A stretch of 64,000 nt of DNA, from NCBI GenBank assembly GCA_016081115.2, contig CM071934.1, positions 56,777,267-56,841,266 on the forward strand, written 5' to 3'. The stretch comes from Rehmannia glutinosa. Its lineage: Eukaryota; Streptophyta; Magnoliopsida; Lamiales; Orobanchaceae. Under the pieces are notes generated by a model that ran no database searches, was not told the origin of the DNA, and saw only the letters and a program-made list of their open reading frames with translations. Positions 34,801-44,820 of the stretch are shown piece by piece; the first letter of the stretch is position 1, and every line of letters begins with the position of its first letter. Both the position numbers and the translations under genes were made by a program.

Positions 34801-36519
34801 GGGCTTTCAATTTGGCCCTTCTAGCAAAGCAGGCGTGGCGTTTATTAACTCAACCATCATCACTTGTTTCTAGGATTTTTCGTGCTATTATCCGAATGGT
34901 AATTTCCTTCAAGCTCGGCCAGGCGCTAGGCCTTCATGGAGCTGGAGAAGTATCCTTGAGAGTAGGACAGTTATCATTCTTGGCGCTCGACGGCTTATAC
35001 GTTCAGGTATTTCTACGGATATTCGACGCGACCCATGGCTTCCCAGAACCTCTGATTTTCATGCTCATCCGATACTCACAGACTCGTTTGTTGACTGCAA
35101 AGTCTCGTCCCTCATTGACAGTACCAATTCATGTTGGAAGGAAGTTTTAGTGAGATCAAACTTTCCCCCCGAAGAGGCTTCTCTGATTTTATCCCTCTCC
35201 ATTAGCGAAGGTAACATGGACGACATTTGGTGTTGGCATCACTCACGGAATGGGAAATTCACGGTTAAAACGGCGTACCACGCAACCTTGACTTCGAACC
35301 TGCTCCATACGGATTCACTCACTGACCAAGCCTCCTGCTCATCCTCTAATCCGGTATGGAAAAAGGTTTGGAAGCTGGAAATCCCACCTCATTTCAAATT
35401 TTTTGCTTGGCGATGTTGCTCCGGGGCTATTCCTACAATGGACTTACTAGCTCATCACCATCTCTCCTTTGTCGACTCTTGCTCTTTTTGTCACACTCAA
35501 AATTGTGATGCGATGCATTTATTCTTCCACTGCAAATTTTCCCAAATGGTTTGGAGGATGACAGGTTTGTTGGAAATCATTTCTCGTTATACGCAATCTC
35601 ATTTCCCATTTTGGTTTCAAGAAGTGCTTATCAACCTACCTACTGATATTAGAAACCTTTTTGCTGTTGTTTGCAACCAACTTTGGTTTTTTAGAAATAA
35701 AATTAAATTTGAAAATGTTGCTTGTGAGCCTTTCTCCATTGTCGTGTCTGCAAACACCATTCTCCAAGAATTCAGCCACTTGTCTTTGCACCCAGAAATC
35801 CCTTCATCTGCTCTAACTGGTAATCCACTTGCATCCTCCCCAACAAACCTTTGGCATGTCTGTTTTGATGGGGCCTTCTCCCCGTTTGCCCCTTTTGCTG
35901 GTATTGGAGTTGCCCTTATTGATTCACATGGGAAATTTGTGCGTGGATTTTCCAAGCGTATTGGAGGCGTCAACGATCCTGAAGTTATTGAATTTATTGC
36001 GCTTCGAGAGGCTCTAAAGTTTGCTTCAGAAACCCAGTTCTGGAATTTGGCCGTTTTTGGTGATGCGGCATCTGTCATTTTAGCAGCAAATGAAGAAGCT
36101 TCGTGCTCTATTGCTTCAGCACCTGTTCTTTATGATGTTCTTAGGCTTAAACAATCTCTCCCGTTTTTGGGAATATTTTGGTTTCGTCGTTCCCATAATT
36201 TTATTGCTCATAGACTAGCTTCTTTTGCTAAATCTATGTCGACTGATGTTACCCTCTGGGATTATCTCCCGGAACCCTTATGTCAATCGATGCTGGACGA
36301 TTTCCAGCGCATTTAAATGAAATTTCCTCTTCAAAAAAAAAAAAAAAAAAATCATTAAATCTAGGACAGAAAAAAAAACAAATAACAGGAAACAAAAAAA
36401 AAGAAAAAAAAGTCTGAAAATACATACCCAACAACCTGACGAAATCCTTGATTGTAACGCTGCAAATGTCTACCAGAACGCGAAGGCGAAGACGCCAGCT
36501 CCTTGATTTGCATAGTCAT
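28811..36519 (-). CDS. Nudix hydrolase, plant NUDT17/18-like
   Basis: Five exons on the - strand: 36519-36428, 29916-29796, 29697-29614, 29253-29125 and 29020-28811, about 211 residues. All phases join cleanly with GT donors and AG acceptors. Order of motifs: SGRHLQRYNQGFRQVVG, CIPYR, LEVLLISSQKSSKMMFPK, then the Nudix box GGWELDE...RETLEEAGV (exon 3) with the catalytic REx2EE glutamates present. Next come LGEWMFKSKSQEKFHEGSMF, DVWPEKDVRQRVW and VNEAREVCVHSWMKEALDAF. This pattern matches Arabidopsis NUDT17/18-type mitochondrial or cytosolic Nudix enzymes, which hydrolyse nucleoside-diphosphate-linked substrates; the exact substrate cannot be told. A Ser/Glu-rich C-terminal tail extends beyond the core. 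A second in-frame ATG lies at 36513. Intron 1 (6.5 kb) contains a whole LINE; intron 3 is mostly a MITE. Confidence 0.93.
29322..29589. mobile_element. MITE (GGGAGTG family), copy b, in a Nudix intron
   Basis: Termini GGGAGTGTTTGCA and TGCAAACACTCC are good inverted repeats. The interior is the reverse complement of copy a at 22121-22414. It fills about 270 of the 360 bases of intron 3 of the Nudix gene (29254-29613). Confidence 0.83.
30663..32324 (+). CDS. LINE ORF1 protein (DUF4283 / zf-CCHC)
   Basis: ATG at 30663 (MDEDIAALYARLSLD) is chosen because it fits the usual ORF1 start; an upstream in-frame ATG exists at 30621. The N-terminal region contains LFIFGSLADKKRVLLGAPW and PFWVQLHGLPLGLFTKSFA, the DUF4283 pattern of plant LINE ORF1. 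KYERLPDFCFHCGILGHVI is followed by KDC, giving a CxxCxxxGHxxxxC zinc knuckle. The C-terminal half is very rich in Pro, Ser and His and probably disordered. No stop interrupts its about 553 codons. It presumably binds the LINE RNA. Its end overlaps the start of ORF2 by 107 bases in a different frame. Confidence 0.88.
   Translation: MDEDIAALYARLSLDAKEKAPISTEGIISDHFDSSLSLVGKLVAPRIISFDQIVAMFKRLWSPKGTLTCKPLQDNIVLFIFGSLADKKRVLLGAPWLFDKYLLLLREPSPDMISSQLHFNSCPFWVQLHGLPLGLFTKSFAERAGNFIGNYLDVQTDLSGSVLGKFLRIKTEVDIRKPLCRVIHLDQMYQNQPIILKYERLPDFCFHCGILGHVIKDCDEHVLHEKQDNDHHQYGNWLRASQTVNPFSSNRQTPSSQPPNDPQLNPDPSHHSSRPTPIPEHNETSVARSSLNPPSHNLNLSLPHNHLDGATALHKNHNSDPHIPLEPTLTVPLSDSHISPTHPIDKPPPPQTLSLAPHPPPASSPPTLKPPASQHQSPKILSPSQPSSSNTRSPISHPSANPILPTQSLLPSSPFLVSVPMHLDTPARKLTRKFLKAKHRMNLSSLPDFIPSPASAKRKLNMFNSTHPELQVIPVEIVEKRQGILNHPTSSWTWQWILLNPQLLQWRRPSLRAGPANQYESLELELSGAWEPPYSSRNTRTHSHQVSPFGFPL
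32218..36316 (+). pseudogene. LINE ORF2: endonuclease, reverse transcriptase, zf-RVT, RNase H (frameshifted)
   Basis: ORF2 starts MNLLSWNCRGLGNPRTVQEI, the N terminus of an AP-like endonuclease, with WVCIGDFNEVL, RGRLDRCLCN and FTSDHHLVHL as catalytic blocks. After stops and frame changes between about 33430 and 33720, RT follows: RPISLCNVTYRIASKVI, SIKLDMSKAFDRVEW, RGIRQGDPLSPYIFILC and the catalytic FADDTLLFG. Another frame change lies near 34880-34900. The last part (frame from about 34900) contains the zf-RVT region WKLEIPPHFKFFAWRCCSG and a plant-type RNase H (VCFDGAFSPFAPFAGIGVAL, IALREALKFA, VFGDAASVILAAN). All domains are present and collinear but at least four frame breaks disable the protein. 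Confidence 0.93.
36364..36427 (-). other. 5' end of Nudix intron 1 beside the LINE
   Basis: The donor GTATGT at 36427 is followed, on the - strand, by about 60 bases of T-rich intron before the LINE poly-A end. Confidence 0.7.
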
Positions 36520-36524
36520 TACAA

Positions 36525-36551
36525 ATTATTATTATTATTATTATTATTATT
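36525..36551. repeat. (ATT)n microsatellite in Nudix 5' UTR
   Basis: About nine ATT units lie just upstream of the Nudix start codon on the transcribed side. Read on the gene strand it is (AAT)n. Confidence 0.9.
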
Positions 36552-36800
36552 CGCTTCTCTATTGGGAACCTTAAAAAGATCAAATCTTTCCCCCAGGAAA
36601 ATTAAAGAAAAACAAAATTTTTCCAAGAAAACAAAGACCCTCTATTTATAGAATGTTATTCCAGTTAAATCCGCAGTGATACGACCATAAATATCTCCCT
36701 CTACAATTATTTCTTGAAAAAAGAAAAAAAAAGCTATTATTAATTTTGTAGTTGGATATCAAAAGGGTGTTCGTGGATAACTGAAATGGCTTGTCCATTC

Positions 36801-36810
36801 CTTTATATAG
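36801..36810 (-). promoter_or_regulatory. TATA box of the Nudix gene
   Basis: CTATATAAAG on the - strand lies about 280 bases upstream of the first ATG (36519), implying a start site near 36770 and a 5' UTR of about 250 bases. The region further upstream contains the G-rich tract at 36840. Assigned by consensus and position only. Confidence 0.5.
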
Positions 36811-36839
36811 AGAGACGAATAAAAGCAACCATAACTCAA

Positions 36840-36877
36840 GGGGGGTGGGGGTGGGGGTGGGGGTGGGGTGGGGTGTG
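36840..36877 (+). repeat. G-tract repeat (GGGGGT)n, quadruplex-prone
   Basis: Six consecutive runs of four to six G separated by single T residues. Four or more such runs with one-base loops fit the standard G-quadruplex pattern. It lies 30-70 bases upstream of the TATA box of the Nudix gene, with the G-rich strand opposite to the gene's coding strand. Confidence 0.9.
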
Positions 36878-37509
36878 TTTCAAAACATAATGATTGGTTG
36901 TATTTTTCCTTTTTACAATCCGTGTGAGAAAATAGTAATATCAATGTATAACGAGTATGGATTTTTATTATATTTGTTTGTTAGTTAGGTCTTATTCTCG
37001 TGTGTACGCGTCTGCTAAGTCACTTTCGAATGTTGTGAGAAAGGTCTCATGCGCCTTGTGTATTAGGTCTATGTCAAAGGGTGCAAACACATGTGATTCG
37101 CGACTCTTCTATTTTTTGCTAATTGCACTTTGGACCTCTTTACTATGCGGTAATTATATTTTTTGTCTAAAATTGTAGTTTCTGAAATTTTTTTTGTAAT
37201 TAGTCCGAATCTTAGGGGATTTTTGTATTTGTCCCTTTTTTTATAATGTATGATTTTTTTTTAAAATTTAATTGTTGGTCAGAGTTCACATAACTTAAAT
37301 TTTAATTGTTTATCATTGAAAGAATCTATGTGTAACATGCAAATATATTATTTTATGCATAATGTGTAATGAACTCACGTTAATCATCAAATAAAGTCAA
37401 CTTTGCATTGATTAATTAAGAACATTTTATGGTTAAAAAAAGGAATAAAATAGAGTTTAAGAAAATGAATATTAGTATTCTTCTAGCTACCCACAAGGCC
37501 TATCTCAAG
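36878..37509. other. upstream flank of the Nudix gene
   Basis: No gene or repeat could be recognised. The stretch is T-rich with no coding motif on either strand. Confidence 0.5.
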
Positions 37510-37748
37510 TAGGGAAGGCAATCTTCGAGACGATACGAAAAACACGACTTGAACCTAACACGTTATAAGCGAGTTAGGGTTATGGCGTTTCAGGTTCGAG
37601 TCAAAATCGGGTTCAACCCAATCAAAATGGATAATAAATGGGTTAATTTGGTGTTGACCCGAAATGACCCATTAACCTATTTAACTCGTTTGAAAATATA
37701 GTGTTGTAATTTGTTTAGTATTTTCCAGTTTATAAAATAACTAAAAGA

Positions 37749-39188
37749 TGTAAGTTCAAGCGGCTACGATAATCTAGAGGGGGGTGAATAGATTATCTCC
37801 ATCTTTTCGATTTAAGCCCTCTTTATCGAAACAATTACGCCAAGACAATAATAAAAAGGTGCGGGAAGTAAACAACACGCGTCGATTTAAAGAGGTTCAA
37901 CCCACCTGGGCCTAATCCTCTACCACCCCAAATATCCTGGATGGATTTCAAAAAGAAAAAGAATTTTATTAATTACCACAATTAATACAAATTCAACTTA
38001 CAACACCTTGAAGAGCACCACACTCTTCTTCAACACCACCTTTGGAGATTACCACAATCTCCCTTTGAAGATTACCACAATCTTCCTTCAACGGCACCTT
38101 GTGAAGATTACCACAATCTTCAACCTTGAAGAATACCAAATTCTTCAACACCTCAAAAAGAAGATCACCACAATCTTCTTGCACCTATCACCTAGATCAT
38201 CCAAGTGTGTTCTTACCACAAGAACACTCACAAGGATATCTTGTGTTTGAATGATAACCAAAAATCAAGATTACAACTCAATAATGAATATTACAATTTG
38301 AGTGCAAAGTGTAATCAAGAAATAAAGCCTAGACCTCAATATGTGAAAGTGAAATACTTAGGCTATAAATACAACAAGAGTGTTGAATATGAAAGCTTGG
38401 AAATTTGCAGATTTCTTGTTGTGTATTTGCTTGTGTTGTTGTTTTTTGTGTCTTCAATCCATCCTCTATTTATAGGGAAACTTCACCAACATAGGCTCCC
38501 AACATAGGCTCCTCTATCTTCACTTTTGTCTACAAAAAGAAGATCACAAGATGTAGAAATATTGTACAAAATTGAAAAGCAAATCTTGTCACAGACAGTT
38601 ACAACGGTTGGAATTTTTTTGTCAAAAAATAACATAGGGCGGCCGGTTGCCTGTTGAAGATTTCGACCGTTTTTAAAAAATAGTGCGATCCGGTAGGGGT
38701 TGCGGGGGGTGCGACCGGTCGAGGTGGGTGCGACCAGGTCCGCCTAGGGTGCGAGTCGGCCGACCTCACCTGACCGGTCCCCTCCCTCTTTTTTCAAGAC
38801 CTGTAAGTTACTTTCGTGTTTTCTTTCCTTCCAGTGCACAGTCGACCATTTGGGCGACTTCCGACCTCCTTTTGAAATGTTGTCCGATTTTTTTCAAAAA
38901 TAAACTTCAAGAAATACTCCAAAAAATTAGTAAAAACATTTTAAATCATTTGGGAGTATTTAGACAACATTTATAAACATAGTTTTGGTGTAAAACCAAT
39001 TTAAACAAAACCATCAAAAGTGTTGTCCAATTTTTATCAAATTAAAAACTCTAAGAAATACTCCAAAAATTAGTAAAAACATTTTAAATCATTTAGGAGT
39101 ATTTGGACAACATATAAAAACATTGTTTTGGTATAAAATCTTATTAAAACAAAATCATCAAAATCTTGATAAAAACATTTATCTAACA
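37749..39188 (-). repeat. 3' LTR of the 37.7-45.3 kb copia element
   Basis: On the + strand it begins TGTAAGTTCAAGCGG and ends TTTATCTAACA. It contains a hairpin array (38010-38245) and a CG-rich block (38640-38780) that is more altered than in the other LTR. Confidence 0.93.
38010..38245. repeat. array of seven to eight short hairpins with changing stems, 3' LTR
   Basis: Consecutive 19-23-base inverted repeats at 38010, 38044, 38067, 38103, 38128, 38158 and 38207 share a loop ACCAC or close variant. Examples: GAAGATTACCACAATCTTC, GGAGATTACCACAATCTCC, GAAGAATACCAAATTCTTC and GTGTTCTTACCACAAGAACAC. The stem sequence changes from unit to unit but both arms change together. An eighth hairpin (CACAAG-GATAT-CTTGTG, 38229-38245) has another loop. 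The same array is in the 5' LTR. Confidence 0.9.
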
Positions 39189-39204
39189 AACTCCCCTTTT
39201 GATG
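39189..39204 (-). other. polypurine tract of the - strand copia element
   Basis: The + strand reads AACTCCCCTTTTGATG directly after the LTR end. On the element strand this is a purine tract CATCAAAAGGGGAGTT before TGTTAGAT. Confidence 0.8.
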
Positions 39205-40505
39205 ATTACAAATCAAAACAATTTTAGAAGGTCGATTTTAAAACAAAACAAATTTTCCGGTCTTAAAACAACAATCAATTACAAACAAGATACATCATAA
39301 GTACAAGCACACAAGGATAGGAGCAAAGATTTTTAAAATCATTTTTGCACAAGCTCCCTATCAACATGCATATAAAGAACAAGTATACAAGCAACAACTA
39401 AAAGCTAAAAGCTTAGCTTTCACAACTTAAGCTTGAATTCCATGAGCTTATAAGCTCCCCTGTCACAAAATATCATTAGTCAAGCATAAAAGTCCACAAT
39501 ACATCAAATGGACTAAGCATTGTTCACGACTTATGGCTTTCAAGAGCCCTAGCTTATAGCTTTTCTTGCAAGCTTATTTTCGCTTCTTTGAGCGTATGAG
39601 CATTTTTCCTGTTTCTCCCCTTTGGAATCATCAAAAGAATGTTAGCACGATAAAAACATCAAATATTCATATCAAAGTGCGCAAATTTATCGATTTATCG
39701 AGCTTATTGAAAATTGAAGCTTAAATTCCAAATAAAAAGGAAAAGTTGATCAATTGACTTGCAAAAGCTCATTTGATTGATAAAACATGATCTCTATAAA
39801 CTTATATGACTTTTCAAATCGAGAGAATCACGTAGGTGATGAATTTTTCATTGAAACATTTTGTCGAACACTTGGCGTCGTCGAATAAAACTAGAAGTAT
39901 ATAACGCCGCCTTTGAAATTCATTTAAGCCAAAAATTTTCATCACCAATTCAGTTCAAACAACATTCAATACATCATAAATATTAAGCTCATCACATTCA
40001 TATGAAACTAGCATTAAGAATTTTGCAAATAAGTCAAAATCTCAAGGGTTCAACCCAATTGAGCAAATGAAGTAGAATTCTTACCATTTGATCGGAGAGG
40101 ATGAGCCATAATGATGATAATCATGATATATAATATCCATGTTGTCAAAAAGATGCATGAAAACCATTTTTGAATGAAATTTGAGTGAATTTAGCAAAGG
40201 GGACGAAAAAATGGCCAAAATGTGTTAAAGTGACAAATGCTGAAGACAGAACCATTTTAATCCAAATAATAGTCTAGCGCGACCGGTCGAGGTTGAGGGC
40301 GACCGATTGCCCTCAACCCTTTCACCATCACACTGTCATGCGTTTTTCCAAAATCCGAATTTTCAACCAAAAATCCGATTTTTCGCCCCTAAGTTTTAAA
40401 AACGTGCAAAATGCAAATATAGACCTCATTTAATATACATTATGTCATAATCAAGCTCGAGATGAGGTGAAGGACTCGGTGGTAAATGATTAAAAAGTCC
40501 GCGAG
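39205..40505 (-). other. non-coding internal region of the copia element
   Basis: AT-rich sequence between the RNase H remnant and the PPT with no recognisable ORF. It contains one copy of the CGACCGGTCG palindrome (about 40277) followed by an imperfect inverted GAGGTTGAGGGCGACC/GCCCTCAACCC, related to the CG-rich repeats of the LTRs. Confidence 0.6.
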
Positions 40506-40810
40506 TTATCCTTGAGACGGAATTAAAACACATCTCAAGTTTTTGTTAAAAATGCAATCCCTTAGAAAAAGATATCGAATCTCAATATGTTTAGTTCGAA
40601 CCATATTTTGATAAATGTAAACACCGAACTTGTTATCCCGGAAAAATAAGAACGTTTTAATACTTTGGATATACAAGTCATAAGAAGAAGTGCCTTTCAA
40701 ATATTTGAAAATTTCTTTTAACGGCACTTTAGTGAGATTTGTTGGGATAGTTTTTTTTTTTTTAAGTCGAGCATGTAGACATAAGGCATATAGAATGTCG
40801 AGTCTATGAG
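40506..40810 (-). pseudogene. RNase H remnant of the copia element
   Basis: Reads PLKEIFKYLKGTSSYDLYIQ and, after a deletion, VRTKHIEIRYLFLRDCIFNK. These correspond to the start (RIFRYLKGT) and the end (TKHIEIRYHFLRD) of copia RNase H; the catalytic middle is missing. Confidence 0.8.
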
Positions 40811-40849
40811 AATAATAAACGAAAACATACCTCGAGCTTGTTTGTCAAT

Positions 40850-41524
40850 CAATATGTCTTCCTCAATCTTTGTCAATCTTTACATTGGTAACCATAGAGG
40901 TTGAGATAATTCTTCCTTCTTCAATGCTTAACTTCTTCAAAGATTCTATTGTATACTTTGATTGTGAAATATAATCACTTTCTTGGCATTGTTTAACTTG
41001 AAGTCCAATGAAGAAATTCGGGCTCCCCCATCATGCTCATCTTAAGTATACCTTGCAACAACTTAGAAAATATCTTGCACAAATATTCATTAGTAGCACA
41101 AAAATAACATCATCAACATAAATTTGCACAAGTAAACAATTTTGCCCTTTTTCAAATAGTGTAGTATCAACTTTACCTCTTATAAAACCATTTTGTAAAA
41201 GAAAAGAACTAAGTCTATCATACCATGCACGGGGTGCTTGTTTTAAACCATACAAGGCCTTTTTAAGTTTATAAACATCATTAGGCCTAGAAAAATTTTC
41301 AAACCCCGGAGGTTGTTTTACATAGACTTCTTCTTGAATAATACCATTTAAGAAAGCGGATTTAACATCCATTTGGTAAAGTTTGAAATTTTTAAAACAA
41401 GAATAGGCAAGTAAACATGCGAATTGCTAATAAATGTGCTACGGGTGCAAATGTATCATCAAAATAAATACCTTCTTCTTGACAATACCTTCGAGCTACT
41501 CACCTTGCCTCAAGCTTGACCCAA
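40850..41524 (-). pseudogene. reverse transcriptase remnant of the copia element
   Basis: Motifs in order: RRYCQEEGIYFDDTFAPVA, MDVKSAFLNGIIQEEVYVKQ, YGLKQAPRAWYDRLSSFLLQ and the catalytic YVDDVIF. The frame then shifts. Stops upstream (for example in LEAR*VARR) and frame changes make it non-functional. Confidence 0.9.
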
Positions 41525-42423
41525 AATACCAAAAATAATTTCTGCAAAATCTTAACAAGATATCTTGCACAAGAGCATAGTAATATCGAATAATAGAGAC
41601 ACAATAATAAGTAACACATACTATGCTTTAGGAAAAATCATCAAGAGTTCAATAAAATCATGCAAGTTCAAATATGCTTATAGAAAGCTATATAAGGCCT
41701 CTTTTGAAATTTGAAAATCCGAGAGCATATAGTTGAGACCTTATTTATAAGAAGCATATGATCAAGAGCTTTGACAAAGCAACCAAGAATAATGACATTT
41801 ATATGAGCAATAAAATGCATAACTAAGAGAGGGATAAAAATCAAATGTCTTATCAAAATAAAGTATAATCCTCATCGATCTCGGATAAAACAAGCTAAGT
41901 CAAATAATGCCTTTCAAAAATCAAAACATCCTCTTAATGGCACTTATGTGAAATACTATGAAATATCTTGAAAATCAAGCACATAGGCATATGGCAAACA
42001 TAATATCGAGTCTATAAGATGAATACCGATGAGAAGCGTACCTCGATAGTTTATGGTCCTCTTAACACATTATGACATAAATAGCCATTGGTGAGGATAC
42101 ATGAATCCTACACAATTCTTAAATCAAGACTAGCACAAAACATAGTAATGGAGGTGTAGGCTAAAGCAATAAGGTATATCACAAGTATGCTTATACTATA
42201 TAAATCCATAAGAGATAATAAATCAAATTTTTAGTCATAGTAAATGCACAAGAGTTTATATAAGCATCATACAAGGTCTCCTTTTCAAAATATTTTAAAA
42301 ACACAAATATACATTGAAGACCTTAATTTTAAAAAATATTTGAAAACTCATTTGCAATTAAGACACAAATAAAAACATGCATAATAACAAAATAAAATGC
42401 ATATTTAAATGGAGAGATACGGT
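41525..42423 (-). other. non-coding filler where protease and integrase would be
   Basis: About 900 bp of AT-rich sequence between gag and RT. No DSGCSRHMTG-like protease motif, HHCC or DDE integrase motif is visible in any frame. Words from the neighbouring region recur loosely (GATATCTTGCACAAGAGCA, GCACATAGGCATATGGCA), suggesting old rearrangement. Confidence 0.6.
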
Positions 42424-43850
42424 TTACCAATTTCGCCATTTCCACGGGTTATGTCTCTCCCTTTGTAGATAGTATCTTCCTCTTGAGAAATCATTTTGTT
42501 GATGATGTCTTCTCCAATTTTGCCCATTTCTCGAGTTTTGTCCTTCCCATTTTTGATGGTGTCTTCCTCTTTGAGAATCATCTTGTTGATGATGACTTTG
42601 CCATTTCCAAGGATTGTGTACTTCCCATTTTTGATTATATCCTCTTCTTGGAAATTTATCGTGATGGTGTATTCTCCTTTGATCAAATGACACGGGCATT
42701 TGATATCTTCTTGGCGGTATGAATTTTCCTTTATTATTACGCCGAGTACCTAATATGACATTATTTTGTGGTACCCTCAAGTGTTTGGGTCCTTGGGGAT
42801 TAGCTTTGAGATTTTTAGGTCTCCAATAGATATTAGAGCTATTTCTAGCCCGACAAGTATTAACCGTATGACCCTTTTTACCGCAATAAAAGCAAGTAAT
42901 AATTCTAGGAGCATAATGACCAACATGCTTATAGACTTGATTCCTTTTCATATGATTAACAACATTAGGCTTATGATCAAGTCCTTGTTTCAATTTATCA
43001 CAACTATGAACATCAATAATATCGGTCATTTTATCGGTACTCAAGTTGGATATAAATCATTTTTCATGCAATTAATATCCTCAACAAGAGTACTATTTTC
43101 TTTTTCAAGGTTTCTAACCTTATCAAGTGTGGTGGTGTGATCACATGAAAGTGATTCATAAGATGAAAATAAATTATCCTTATCAATTTTCAAAATATTG
43201 AATTCCTTTTTCAAATTTTTGTATTTAACAAGTAAGCTTTGGAATTCATTTTGAAGTTCATCAAAATCATTTTGCAAATCACTATAATCATTTTGTAATT
43301 CATTATCATAAGAAGTTGAGGGTTTAGAACTTACCTCGTTTTCTTCTTCGAAGCCCATAAGACATCGTTCGTTTTCATCGACGTCGGAAGTTGTTGGAAG
43401 CTCATCCCATATTGGGTTTGTATCCATTTGAGAAGTAGATGCTTTTGAGTGGCTCCTTTCATTTGCATATACTTCTTCTAATTTTCTCCATACTTCATGA
43501 GCCGATTTAATTCATACAAGATGATCATATTCCAAAATGGTAAGTGAACAATAAATAATATTAAGAGCTTTACCATTTAAGGAGATGCTTTTCTTCTTTT
43601 CATCATTGAGCTCTTTGAGGCCTTTGTGTAGTGTGTTCATCATTGGAATGGATTCTTCATTTACGACCGTGTTCCAAATATCGAACCCGCAACTTTGTAG
43701 ATAGCATTCCATTCTTTCTTTCCAAAATGTAAAATTTTTGGAATCGAATAGTGGTGGCTTGGTGGTGGAGGCGCCGGTAAGGTAGACTTCGTTCGTAGCC
43801 GATGATCGTTCCTCTTTACTCGCGATGTGGAACGAGCTTGCCAAAGAGTT
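42424..43850 (-). pseudogene. copia gag with CCHC zinc knuckle and coiled coil
   Basis: On the - strand: TKPPLFDSKNFTFWKERMEC and DIWNTVVN (gag N-terminal domain), then an in-frame stop at about 43512, a Leu/Asn/Glu-rich coiled-coil segment (NELQNDYSDLQNDFDELQNE), and after a frameshift near 43040 the zinc knuckle CFYCGKKGHTVNTC. A tail of repeated HHQQ/KWE/NPWKW words follows. No ATG precedes the first domain in frame, so the original start is lost or non-standard. Confidence 0.86.
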
Positions 43851-43852
43851 TG

Positions 43853-43864
43853 GCTCTGATACCA
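43853..43864 (-). other. primer-binding site, initiator tRNA-Met type
   Basis: The - strand reads TGGTATCAGAGC two bases after the 5' LTR, a perfect match to the usual plant copia primer site. Confidence 0.95.
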
Positions 43865-44125
43865 CTTGTAAGTCCAAGCGGCTACGATAATCTAGAGGGG
43901 GGGTGAATAGATTATCTCCATCTTTTCGATTTCGCCCTCTTTATCGAAACAATTACGCCAAGACAATAATAAAGGTGCGGGAAGTAAACAACACGCGTCG
44001 ATTTAAAGAGGTTCAACCCACCTAGGGCCTAATCCTCTACCACCCCAAATATATCCGGATGGATTTCAAAGAAAAAGAATTTTATTAATTACCACAATTA
44101 ATACAAATTCAACTTACAATACCTT

Positions 44126-44360
44126 GAAGAGCACCACACTCTTCTTCAACACCACCTTTGGAGATTACCACAATCTCCCTTTGAAGATTACCACAATCTT
44201 CCTTCAACGGCACCTTGTGAAGATTACCACAATCTTCAACCTTGAAGAATACCAAATTCTTCAACACCTCAAAAAAAGATCACCACAATCTTCTTGCACC
44301 TATCACCTAGATCATCCAAGTGTGTTCTTACCACAAGAACACTCACAAGGATATCTTGTG
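44126..44360. repeat. hairpin array, 5' LTR copy
   Basis: Same units as at 38010-38245, from GAAGAGCACCACACTCTTC (44126-44144) to GTGTTCTT-ACCAC-AAGAACAC (44322-44342) and the CACAAG-GATAT-CTTGTG hairpin. On the element strand the loop reads GTGGT. By position the array lies in the last third of the LTR, probably R/U5, and so would be in the transcript leader. Confidence 0.9.
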
Positions 44361-44820
44361 TTTGAATGATAACCAAAAATCAAGATTACAACTCAATAAT
44401 GAATATTACAATTTGAGTGCAAAGTGTAATCAAGAAATAAAGCCTAGACCTCAAGATGTGAAAGTGAAATACTTAGGCTATAAATACAACAAGAGTGTTG
44501 AATATGAAAGCTTGGAAATTTGCGATTTCTTGTTGTGTATTTGCTTGTGTTGTTGTTTTTGTGTCTTCAATTCATCCTCTATTTATAGGAAACTTCACCA
44601 ACATAGGCTCCCAACATAGGCTCCTCTATCTTCACTTTTGTCTACAAAAAGAAGATCACAAGATGTAGAAATATTGTACAAAATTGAAAAGCAAATCTTC
44701 ATCACAGATTACAACGGTTGGAATTTTTTTGTCAAAAAATAACATAGAGGCGACCGGTTGCCTGTTGAAGATTTCGACCGTTTTTAAAAAATAGTGCGAT
44801 CCAGGTAGGGGTTGCAGGGG

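Larger units (their letters stand above)
30195..36350 (+). mobile_element. L1-type LINE, near full length, with target duplication
   Basis: The element ends in a run of about 18 A (36333-36350). The 13-base sequence ATCATTAAATCTA occurs at both flanks (30182-30194 and 36351-36363), a clean target-site duplication. It has a 5' region of about 470 bp, ORF1 with a CCHC knuckle and ORF2 with endonuclease, RT and RNase H, the structure of plant L1 elements. It is inserted in intron 1 of the Nudix gene in the opposite orientation. Confidence 0.95.

Noticed and set aside
38008..38250. Open frame with repeated ITTIF words (and EDCGNL on the other strand)
   Set aside because: It is a translation of the hairpin array within an LTR and has no protein homology that I recognise; the DNA palindromes explain the repeats.
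42405..42722. Frames on both strands with repeated IINKMI/EEDTI words
   Set aside because: They are alternative frames of the repetitive gag tail (HHQQ/NPWKW words) next to the zinc knuckle.
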